Part shown: positions 36,936 through 47,031 of the stretch, piece by piece | How the letters are laid out: the number at the start of each line of letters is the position of its first letter | How positions within the stretch are numbered: position 1 is the stretch's first letter | NCBI RefSeq assembly: GCF_001577835.2 | Contig: NC_029536.1 | Span: 4,278,001 to 4,342,000 of the forward strand | DNA length: 64,000 nt | Reading direction: 5' to 3' | Source of the DNA: Coturnix japonica | Taxonomy: Eukaryota; Chordata; Aves; Galliformes; Phasianidae | The notes under the pieces: generated by a model | What the model was told of the DNA's origin: nothing | Database searches by the model: none | Seen by the model: the letters and a program-made list of their open reading frames with translations, nothing else | Position numbers and translations under genes: made by a program

Positions 36936-37844
36936 CTAAGTCAACTGTTGGCTTCCCGGTGTTTTTTCCTGGATATCCTCATACTTTGGAGGTGGGGTCA
37001 ATGGTTCAATTGTGATGGGGCCAGTGCTGCTCCCATCACCGAGGTTGAGTCGGATGTCCTTGAGATGCAGCTTCTCTGACTTGATCCTCCGCACCTTGAG
37101 GGGCTTCAGGCGCTTGCTGAGACGTGAGTTGTGCCGGCCTGGTGGCCGCTCGGTGCCTGGCTCTGCACTGGCTGCTCCTGGGGGCTGTGTGCCCTCATCA
37201 ATCCCTGTTAGTGATTCATAGGAGGGCAACGAGACGCTGATCCTGCGGTTCCGCTCCGGGTCGTGGGGCTCTGAGTAGCCTGAATTCATCACTTCCTCGT
37301 AGCTGGGGACGTAGTAGCGGGAGGACACGTCTTCATCCTCTTCTTGGCTGCAGGAGATAAAGCGAGAGCATCAGCCTGACATCACTTCGACTTCATTGGG
37401 GCATGGGGACAGAGAGAGGTGATAAAAACACAACCAGAAATAAATAAAAAAACCACAGCTGGGTTAGCTTCTCCTTGAGCTCCTGCTGCCCCCCATGGCT
37501 CACCTGTCCTCCTCCTGCTGTGAAGGCTCCACGGACGCTTGGTGCTGTATCACCCTGGGGATGTCCTCACTCTGCCTCTTCTTATCACGGACATTCAAGC
37601 AGAGGGACAGCAGCAGCAGCAGCAAACCTGCCCCAACCAGCACGTAGGCCACAGAAAATGTCTTGCTCTTAAAAATACCTCCACCACCGCGGTCAGGCTT
37701 GCTGCTATTCCCAGCATTGGATTTATCAGGGTGTCCAAAGCCAGGCACAAGGTTCCACACAGCCAAGATGATGCCAAGGATGAGCATCCCCATCCCAATG
37801 GCCGTCAGTGCGTAGTGCGACCCGTTGGTACGAGATGGGGCCAT
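36936..37844 (-). CDS. TMEM51: TMEM51, two-pass transmembrane protein
   Basis: Two coding exons, 250 aa (human 253): 37844-37504 and 37347-36936, phase 2 junction. Residues about 12-36 and 62-85 are hydrophobic helices joined by a short loop with N-glycosylation sequons (NSS at 46). The cytoplasmic tail is conserved: SRYYVPSYEEVM, a basic cluster KRLKPLKVRRIKSEKLHLKD and three tyrosine/proline motifs (VPSY, LPSY, PPKY). LPxY and PPxY motifs recruit WW domains of NEDD4-family ligases; binding here is inferred. The protein's function is largely unknown. A canonical acceptor at 37929 starts the coding exon, giving 84 nt of 5'UTR with two upstream ATGs. Confidence 0.96.
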
Positions 37845-37928
37845 TGTGTGTTGGCCAACTCACTGCATCCCTGGTGACCCCGGGTGGATACCATGCATGC
37901 GGTGCTCGGGCAGAGCAGATGGGCAGAC
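37845..37928 (-). other. TMEM51: TMEM51 5'UTR segment with two upstream ORFs
   Basis: The minus strand has TTTGCAG acceptor then GTCTGCCC at 37928. A 12-codon uORF runs 37898-37860 and stops 16 nt before the main ATG. A second ATG at 37894 opens a 29-codon uORF that overlaps the TMEM51 start out of frame and ends at 37805. Confidence 0.7.
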
Positions 37929-38538
37929 CTGCAAAGAGAGAACACTGCACTGATAGGTGCACCCTGACCCAAGCACTGAGCTTGGAGCACTCTGGTTCAG
38001 AGCCAGCCAAGCCAATGCTGCCTATCCATCTGGATGGGATGCCTGCATTTCCCTGGCCAATGGGATCCCATATACACATGGGATGTAATTGCTTTCCAAA
38101 AATAAACACGTGCAACTGCATCTCCTGGCAGCTCGCCTCAACCTCAGCACACAGCAAGGAGTACAACATCACACTGCAAGCTGCATGTAAGTAATGCAGC
38201 AAGGACCCCAGATTTCCATGCCACAGCCTGGCAGCAGCATCCCATGGGTGCCACAGGCAGCAATCAGCTGTGCAAACACGCCACTTTGTTTTCCTTTCTT
38301 GGCTTTGCAGGGCTTGTTTGTGCAAGGAGCCGTCCCTTGGACAGGATGCTGCTGCATGCTTTTCCCATATACGCCTTTGCTCGGTGCCGTGGCAATCTAT
38401 GCTGTTGGTCCCTGGTTCATGTTTGATTGTTTAGCTTGAGAGCGTGCTGGGTCGCTGGGTCATGGCTAGAAATGAGAAGCATTCCCAGAAAACAGAGCAG
38501 CTTATAGGAAAAGACACGCAAGCCAGGCAAGGAAATGG

Positions 38539-38600
38539 GGATCATAGAATGGGTCTGAGTCGGAAGGGACCATTAAAGGCCATTCTAGTTCAATGGGGAC
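38539..38600 (-). repeat. CR1 tail remnant in TMEM51 intron
   Basis: Short inverted end ATCATAGAATGGGTCTGAGT then GGAAGGGACCATTAAAGGCC. Confidence 0.8.
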
Positions 38601-39554
38601 GCAGAGCAAATTTCCCCATCTCAGTCCTCCGCTCTTAAGTCCCCCTTTGGATGCTCCCAGAGGACTCGCTCTACATGCAGCATAGCCCCAGCCCTGCTCC
38701 TCACCTCTCCCCATCACCCACTGTCAGAGGGTTGTCTGATAGCCCCCAAGCCCTATCCAGAGCCCACCATTCTGCCTTGGCAGCTCCATGCCATGCCTTG
38801 TGTTGGGGACAGCACCCACGCTGCAGGTGGCTGTAAACTCAGTGACCTTTACGGGTGTGGAGCTTATTGCAATGGGGAATTGCATCACACGTCCCGCTCC
38901 TTCCTCACCTCCAGCTGCATCCGGCCCCATTCCCAGCCACACCAGTGCCATCAGGACCCAGCAATTGGGCCACTCACTCCCCTACTAACCCAGCTCCTGT
39001 CCTCAAGCTTATCCTTATCCAGCAGAGCATCGTGTAGGCACTGAGCTTCCACCTGCAAAGCATTGCCAGTGCTTTGGGGGGAGGAGAAATCAGCACCACG
39101 CTGCCCTCAGCTGCAGATCTATGGGGAGGGGCACGACGGGGAAGGAACAGAGAGCTCATTTTGCTGGAGGGATGGAAGGTTTCCAATAGCAATGCACCTT
39201 CCCACCATCTCCAGCCTCCCTCTGGCACCTCTCTAAGCTGCTCCGTCATTGCAGTGTTGAAAAGTTTGGCCCAGATCCCTGCCTTGCAGAGAGGGCAAAT
39301 CGCATTAACCCACGCGGCGACGTCCGTCTCTCTCTCACCATCTAATTATCTCTACGTTAGGCTTATCAGAGCACGCTGCCGTAGCCATAGCCCCACTGCT
39401 GTGACGTCAATGGTTGGAGAAGAGGTCTGGAAAAAGCAGCCTCGGTGAAAAGGGAACTCAGCAGCATAGGGAAAGCTGCAGCACCTCCAGGAAAGCACCA
39501 AACCAAAGCCTCCCTACAGCCAGAAATTCACCTCCAGGTTGGCAGTGCCCATGG

Positions 39555-39582
39555 ATATCCATCCATCCATCCATCCATCCCC
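39555..39582. repeat. (ATCC)n microsatellite
   Basis: About six perfect ATCC units within TMEM51 intron 1. Confidence 0.85.
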
Positions 39583-40267
39583 ATTCCATGGCATTCCCAG
39601 TCCTGTGCTGCAATCCAGAACCCCATAAAGATTGTTCTGTTTCCCCACTTCATTCACTGCCATCATGAGCCACCACGTGCAACCAGTACTCACCGCCCTC
39701 ACCACTCTGCTCCCACCTCAGTGCTGGTATAGAGACATGCCCTGTAGTGGCCAACTCTGTGCCCAGAGCTCCAGCCTTCCCCACAACCAGCTCCCGCCCC
39801 ACAACCAGCCCCACAACCAGCAGCCCCAGCCACCTTTGTCCCCAACCCACGCACACCTGTGGTCTTGTGCTCACTGCTGTCAATGATTTACACCAGGAAC
39901 TCCGAATCATTAAACCAGAACGGCTCCGTGTGCTCTCAGCTCCTTCCCTTGCTAGAAACCACAGCAGTCCCTGCTGCTCCCCATAATGAATCCACTGCAT
40001 CCCCTTCCTGCTCCTACCACCAGGTTGCAGCTCCAATCCCCACTCAAGGTGAAATCCAGGGTTTTCCACTCCCTGGATGAGGTCAGAGTGGATGCACAGC
40101 TCATCCCATTGGGGCCGGCCACCGGCAGCATGCTCAGGTCATGACACATGGGACCATTTTCACCTTACAGGCATATGAGCTCAGCAGGGGATGACACACA
40201 CATACACAGCTGATGACCAACGTGGTGCTGGGGCTGGTGGTGGGCTCAGTATCTGCCTCTGACAACT

Positions 40268-40545
40268 TTAAGTATCGTAGAAACATGGAATCATAGAACG
40301 GTTGGGTTGGAAGGGATCTTAAAGACCAAAGACCCATAGAATGGCTTGGGTTGGAAGATCATAGAACCACTGTAAATCTGGGTTGGAATGGACCCTGAAG
40401 CCCATCCAACCCCAATCCCTGCCGTGGCCTGGTTGTTCCCCATCAGATTAAGTCGCCCAAACCCCATTCAGCTCTTGGACACCTCCAGGGATGGGGCACC
40501 CACAGCTCTCTGGTATCTTGCCCACACCCTGAACCCCGAGGCTCC
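40268..40545 (-). repeat. CR1 fragment with duplicated tail in TMEM51 intron
   Basis: Three successive inverted tails (ATCATAGAACGGTTGGGTTG; CCATAGAATGGCTTGGGTTG; ATCATAGAACCACTG) then body GGATGGGGCACCCACAGCTC. Confidence 0.85.
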
Positions 40546-41719
40546 CCACACCATGGGTAACTCCTCCCTGCACCTCCCCAGCCCCAGGAGCAGGCAGGCT
40601 GATGTCAGCTCCAAGTCAACTGCCTTCATCTCCATGTCTGCACCCAGGGAACCTTCTCATTAAACCATTTCTCCTTCTAATTTGTGAGCTCAGCCCATCC
40701 CCGCAACCCTCCCCTCCACAAAGCCCAGCACACAGCGGGATTCAGCCACCCCATAACCTAAAAGAGTGGGAAACACCCACAGCTCTCCCTGCTGTGGGTT
40801 TCTCCAAACCCATGTTGGCTTTGGACAACCTCCATCCACCTCCATTGCCACTCACCAGTGGAACGCAACAAGACAGAGGGACAGGCTGTCGGGTTTTCCT
40901 CCTGCCAGCAGCGACTGGCACTAATTGCTCCCTTCAGTTCCAGAGAGGCACTTTCAGAGTGATTTCCTATGCAGGTATTTCGTTCACCCACCCCTCCCTG
41001 CGGCGCTTCCCCTAGAGGTGCCCATAGCAGAGCTTTGCCTCTTCCTGCAAAACCAGGCTCTGCTTTCTGCTCCCAACCCCTCTGCAATCTGAATCCCCTT
41101 ATATCTTGATTTAAAGGGAATAAAAGCACCAGCAGAGCAAGCAAAGCTGCACACTTCCCTTCCACAAAGGATTGCCCCAAGCTTTGCCCTTCCGTCACGT
41201 TTCGGTTCCGGGCTGGTTCAGAACCAATAGCAATCACAGTAGAGCTAAACAAACCAGCCTGGGGAACTCCCAGCACCCTGACCTACTCTCTTCCTGCTGT
41301 GCACAGCATTGTATTCAGCACCTTTGGTTGGCTGGGTTGTTTTTTTATTTCCTGATTCTGACTTTTCACGCCGTGGATATAGGAATTAAAGGCACCACGT
41401 GGGCTCTGCTCTGCCAGCTGAGAGATCCAGCCCATCTCCAACAGCAAACCCTCTTCTGGAGCTCACTGCACCATCCGGATACATCTTAGATGCCACCTGG
41501 ACACCATATGGACACCAACCAGCCATGAAACTCGATGTGCATTTGGGATTGGGTGCCCACCCCTAAGCAAAGCACACAGACCGGCCCTATAGAGCCACCT
41601 CAAGCTTTGTTTGCTCTCCAAACACTGCGCCTCCAGCAGCCGCGTTGTGCTCCGACCCCAAAGCACCATTGGGTTGGATATAGGGTTTGCCATTCCCCAT
41701 CCCTTCCTGCATTCAGGAC

Positions 41720-42140
41720 AGCCACCTCCGGTGCTGCAGGGTGACAACGTGCACCAAGCCCCATCTCTGCCCCACATCTCCACCTCATATCTCTATACAT
41801 CCCCATGGCATTGTGCCCCCTATCTCTGCCCCACATTACCATCTTCTGCTCAGTGCTGTGCTCCTGCAGGCTGTGATCCCATAGCCTCATATAACCCCAC
41901 ATGACCCTATACCCCCACATCCATACGTACCCCCCGTACATCCATTCCTGCCCCACATCCCTGCCCCTCACATCACCTTCTCCTACTTGGTGCTGCGCTC
42001 CTGCGAGCTGCATCCCCATATGTCCTCATAATCCAGTGTCCCCATATTGCCCCTATATCCCTATACAGCTCCATACCCCCAAGTCCCATCTGTACCCCAT
42101 ACATTACTTTCTCCTGCTCTTTGTGCTTCCCAGTGCTGGC
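41720..42140. repeat. Imperfect tandem repeat, about 130-135 bp unit
   Basis: Words CTTCTGCTCAGTGCTGTGCTCC (about 41844), CTTCTCCTACTTGGTGCTGC (about 41977) and TTTCTCCTGCTCTTTGTGCT (about 42107) recur at about 128-135 bp spacing, each followed by runs of CATATCCCCAC-like sequence. Confidence 0.6.
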
Positions 42141-42294
42141 AAAGGGGACAATACCCACTCCCATCCCAACCCGACACCAACCCTTGCCCCAATCTCATCC
42201 CATCCCAGAGCCATAACGCTGTCCCAGCCCTATCCCGACCCCATAGGACCCCACTCCCCTCCCGGCCCCACGCAGCCCCCGGGACGCCACGCAC

Positions 42295-42425
42295 CTCCCG
42301 ACAGCGGCAGCGCCGTGGAACCTCCCCGGGGCGGTGCTGTGATGCTGGGTCGGGCTGGGAGCGCTGCGCTCCGGCTGCAGCTCCGGCTCCGCCCGCTCCG
42401 GGCTCCCCCTCCACTTCCCTTTCCC
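42295..42425 (-). promoter_or_regulatory. TMEM51: Probable TMEM51 CpG promoter and non-coding first exon
   Basis: A CpG-rich block about 42260-42425 stands out from AT-rich surroundings. On minus it has GC boxes and ends with a good donor (GGGAG followed by GTGCGT) at 42295. It is the only CpG-island-like sequence upstream of TMEM51 before KAZN, so I assign it as the first exon by inference. Confidence 0.5.
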
Positions 42426-42441
42426 ACGGGCTCTGGGCACT

Positions 42442-43355
42442 GTCCATTATTATTTCCCATTAGTTCCCTTATTTTCTCCTCTATTTCCCATAATTTCCAT
42501 TAATTTATCATTATTTCTCCATTATTTCCCACTTTTTTCCTATTATTCCTCAATCAGTTCCCATTTTTCCCCATTATATCTCCATAATTTCCCATTATTA
42601 CCTACTATTTCCCATTATTTCTCCATGTTTCCCTATTATTTCTCACTATTCCCAATATTTCTCTATTATTATCCACTATTTCTTCATTATTTCTCATTAT
42701 CTATTATTTCCCACCATTCTTTCCTATTATTTCACCATTCTTTCCTATTATTTCACCATTATTATCCATTATTTCTCACTATTTCCCATTATTTCTCACT
42801 ATTTCCCATTATTTCTCATTTTTTCCCCATTAATCTCCTATATTTCCTCATTATTCCTCATTTAGTTTCCATTATATCCCATTATAACCCACTATACCCC
42901 ATTATATCCCATTATATCCCATTATATCCCATTATATCCCATTAAATCCCATTAAATCCCATTAAATCCCACTAAGATCCCATTAAATCCCATTAAATCC
43001 CATTATATCCCATAGACCCCATTATATCCCCTAGACCCCATTATATCCCACTATATCCCATTATATCCCACTATATCCCATTATTTCTCAATTATTTCCC
43101 ATCATTTCTCCATTATTTCCCATTATTTCCCCTATTTCCCCATTATTTCCCCTATTTCCCCCATTTCCCATTATTTCCCCATTATTTCCCATAGTTTATC
43201 CAATTTTCCCATTTCCTCCCATGATTACCCACAACTTCCCATTATCCTCCCATATTTCCCCATTATTACCCACTATCTCTCACTGTTTCTCCCTTATTCC
43301 CCATATTTCCCCATTACTTCCCATAATTTCTCTATTATTTCCCCATCTCCTCCAT
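42442..43355. repeat. G-poor ATT/CCC low-complexity block
   Basis: About 915 bp in which the plus strand is built of ATTATTTCCC-like words and has almost no G. Between 42871 and about 43080 it becomes a regular 10-bp array of ATTATATCCC/ATTAAATCCC, roughly 20 copies. It abuts the inferred TMEM51 promoter. Confidence 0.85.
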
Positions 43356-45354
43356 AGAACCGCATGGGATTTTCCACTGTCTCCCCTTGGGGGCAGAACA
43401 GGCTCTGCTCTTCCTTCTCTAACCCAACCCATTGTGCAATGAGCCCAGAGCTGCTCTTTAGTGCCTTGTGGCCCCCAACACATAGAGATGTCCTGCCCTT
43501 TATACATCTCACTTTGCACTGGGTTCCCCCAATCCCACATGGGACTTTTACCCATAGATTTCTCCTTTCTTCTGCAAGAAAAGAGAACTCAACCCAAACA
43601 AGCCCTGTGTCTTCAGCCAGACCCTACAGCTCTACAGCTGACCCCTATGGGTTCCAACCAGAGCTGGTTCAGCTCAATGGGCTCCTTATGCTCCCTTCTG
43701 CAAAGCTGAATATCAGCCAAGGATGGGCTTCTTCATGGCTGTGGGATGAATGCTGTGTTACAGAGCTCCAACCCCATTCCCTTTGGGGCTCAGGGCTCAC
43801 CCCATAGCTCTAGGTGCTCCTAGATGGCCCAACCCCAAAGCCACCCCATGCCCAACACCTTCACCACGCCCTACACCATCACTGAAGCCCAGGGAGGGCC
43901 TTTGGAAAGAGAGGAGTTGGGTTTGGGTTGAGCTGAGTCCCCATCCCATATGTATCTGAGTGAGTAGGGCTGCTTTATAGGGTTAATTCAGGAATAGGAC
44001 GCACCTGCGTGTTCCTTTGGGTTCTCCGCTGATCGCTCAGCGCTGCGGCAGTGATAAATCTCGGCTGCGTGCTCCCTCCTCTGTCCATAGGGTGTAGCAG
44101 CAACCCGAGCACAGCTGAGCCCTTCTCGGTGGGGACACAAGGGGATGCAGAGGGATATAGAGGGGATGGAACAGGGATACAGCAGGGATGCAGGTGGGAT
44201 AGAATGGAGATGCAGCAGGGATACAGAAGAGATGAAGTAAGGATGCATCAGGGATGGAATTGAGATGCAGATGGGATGCAGAAGAGATGAAGTAGGGATG
44301 CACTGGAGATGCAGCAAGGATGTAATGGGGATGCAGATGGGATGCAGTGGGGTTGGAATAGGGATGCAGCAGGGATATACACGGACCGGTTAGCAACAAG
44401 CAGCCTTAAAAACAGGATCAACCTACAGGTCAACCATAGATTTCAGGTCACATTCTCCACATCAGCTTCCAAGTGCTGTTTCCTTCAGCTTTGGCAGCTG
44501 CTCCCATATGGCACAATGTGGCATAGGCAAATATTTGCCATCAACCTCAGCCACGGGCTGTGCCGGGCTTATCTCACTATACTCACACCTCAATGCCATG
44601 TTTTATTCCCATTAATACTCCATCATAGTGCTAATTAACAGGGCTGCACTGCCAGCTGGCAGCTGGTGTTTCCCTTCTCATTGCTCACAACGCTCCTGCT
44701 CTGTTCCATGCATGGCACTATGGCCTTTGGATGTGAATAATATCAAATGTCCATCCTATTTTGTTGTATGGCTGTTCTGTGTTATCCATGGTTGCCTTGG
44801 CATCCTCCAGTTCAAAAAGCCAACCTTACCCTGTTGGGAAATGGGCAGAACCAAACTACACACCAAGATATGGGGTAGAAAACCAAGCACATGGGAACAC
44901 ATTGCAATGCTGTGCTGCCCTATGGGAGAAAAGATGAATTCTTACCTGTTTTCTGCAGGGTGTCGACTGGCGCTGGGTTGCTCCATGACAGGGACATCCT
45001 GCCCTACACCCTTCCCATGCCCATCCCACGGTGGACTCCATCCCTGGCATCATATTCATGGATCCAGGATGGATCTTGGCTGGATTCACATCCCCCCCAC
45101 ACCTTTACCTATAGGAAATCCCAATCCTGCTTGCTCCCATGGGTCAAAAAACCCCAATCCTACCCCATGATGAGGATTGTCAGTGGGGCACCCAAAGGTG
45201 CTGCAATGATGCTGAGCTGCCCAGCTCCCTACTCCCACCTCCACCCTCTGCACCACACAATGGATCCCCATTAACCAGGACATGAGGACACGTCAACGCA
45301 GCGCCCAACCCCACCTCCAATCCCCAACCTCAGTTGAACCACGTTGGCGCTCAC
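43356..45354. other. KAZN-TMEM51 intergenic interval
   Basis: No exon was recognised on either strand. The SAM-domain exons of long kazrin would be expected in or near here by synteny and I do not see them. It holds a minisatellite at about 44140-44385 and otherwise unique sequence. Confidence 0.6.
44140..44385. repeat. GGGATGCAGCA-type minisatellite, about 15-bp unit
   Basis: The plus strand repeats GGGATGCAG(C/A)(A/T)-like units with variants GATACAG, GATGAAG and GATGGAAT. About 16 degenerate copies, with an open plus frame reading QQGxRxDxMxMQQG. Confidence 0.8.
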
Positions 45355-47031
45355 CCATACTTTAAAATAAGCTTTATTTAGATTTCTTTTTTCTTTCTTT
45401 TCTTTTTTTTTTTTTTTAATAACTTTTTTTTTGTTTGTTTGTTTGTAATATTTGCATCCATGCCTTCAAGGATCCCCCCCCATCCCCTTCATTGGGTGGG
45501 GGGGGAACAAAAAGTCCAATCAAAGGTTATCCATAATCCATCCGCTATTTCCCCAAAGTTCTCTCTTTTAAATAAATCATCTTTGTAAGTTGTTTTTTTT
45601 TTGTCTTTTTTTTTTCCATCTTTTTTCTTTCTTTTTTTTTCTTTTTTTTTTAGAATTATTTCTTAATTCATAAAAAGAAGCTGAAATGCAAAAGGAAACT
45701 ACTGGATACCGATGGAGATCGCTCGTCTGCTTTCGTCGGTGGAGAGATTCAATCATTAAAAGGAAGAAAGGGAATAAATGCAAGGAGAGAAACAATCCAA
45801 ATGACCCCCCCAAATAAAAACACAACGAATGTCAATGTATTAAAACAAAAAACACCACCAAAAAAAACCAGCTTTTCTGCAGAAAAGTTCTGCTTTTCCA
45901 CCCCGGCCCTCCCCATAGCATCACCATATGGGGAACGCAGAGCGCGGGAGTGAATTTTCTGCCCTTTAAGACAAAATATTTCCCCATTCAAACAGGGTAC
46001 GAGTCTTGGAATTCAGAAAAATAAGACACTTATTATAGCACTATTAAATAAATCTTCATAACTTTTTCTTTTAAGAGCTTCCAATGATACCGCTGAGCGT
46101 TAAAGCAATACAGGTTTGCGAGCTCGTCGTTCAAAGCGGAGCGCGGTTTCCAAGCATCCCTCCCTCCCCCCCCCTAATATTGGCACTGCTTTATAGGGAT
46201 GTTGCTTTCCCCCTGGCCCCCAGGGTCCCCATTTTAATGCCAGCAAAGGGCGAGCACCCCAAATTCACATTGGGAAGCTCTGAGGTCGCTGGGCTTTTCC
46301 AAGGCTTTAAGTGCTCCCACGCCGTCCCCATTCCCCATCCTTTTTCCTCTTCCCCAACCCCAGCGACATGGAAAAAAATATATATAAAAAAAAAACAACC
46401 CCACCCTCAACATTACTGCAATAATTTAGTTAGAATAGCTCCTCTCTGGGTTTTGTGCAAAATAAATTAAAACGACACAAAGGGAAAGGGGGAAAAAAAA
46501 CACAGATTCCAGAAGGCGTTATGACGAGCCCGCGTGCTGCCACCTCCTCAGCTGAATGCAGTCTGGGTGGGTTTCATGTCTTGGTTTTGTTTTCATCTCT
46601 TTCTTAAGGTCTCCGGAGATGTTGGGGTCCCACTTTTCTCCAAGTAGGGTCCCCACTTTGCAGGACAGGCTCCAGAAAAACAGCGTTTTCGGACAAGAGA
46701 CGTCACAAGCACAAAGTGCACGAGATTCCCCTTATTTACAGACACACAGCAGTCCTTCAAGTTTCAAGTTTTGTCGAAAAAAAAACACAAAGGAGGAAAT
46801 TTGGGGAATTAATTAAAAACAAAACAAAACAAAACAAAATGAAAATCCCCCAAAAGACACAAAGACAAATAAAAAAACAACCCAAACCAACACAAAATAA
46901 AAGAGGTGACAACAAAGGAAGTTACTGGAATGCTTAAAAAAAGCCAGAATAGATTTGGGGAGGGAGGGGATAAAATTACGTTGCGACTGGGTATGCACAT
47001 GTGGGGGCTGTACATTGTTGGGGGCCAGGGG
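45355..47031 (-). other. KAZN: KAZN 3'UTR (probable)
   Basis: About 1.68 kb of AT-rich sequence with long A runs on the sense strand (for example 45390-45440 and 45590-45650) and no CR1 insertion, unlike the flanking DNA. Absence of repeats and a terminal AATAAA suggest a functional 3'UTR. Confidence 0.55.
45373..45378 (-). terminator. KAZN short-form polyadenylation signal
   Basis: TTTATT on plus, 1.66 kb past the KAZN stop at 47032, at the lower edge of an AT-rich block. It marks the likely end of a long 3'UTR. Confidence 0.6.

Larger units (their letters stand above)
37929..42294 (-). other. TMEM51: TMEM51 first intron (inferred)
   Basis: No coding exon was recognised. It holds CR1 remnants at about 38539-38600 and 40268-40545, an (ATCC)n run at about 39555-39580, and a ~130-bp tandem repeat at about 41720-42140. 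The intron call rests on the inferred 5' exon at 42295. Confidence 0.5.

Noticed and set aside
42437-43355. Low-complexity block considered as an assembly artefact
   Set aside because: Units vary gradually and grade into unique sequence at both ends, which fits a real repeat; cannot be settled without reads.
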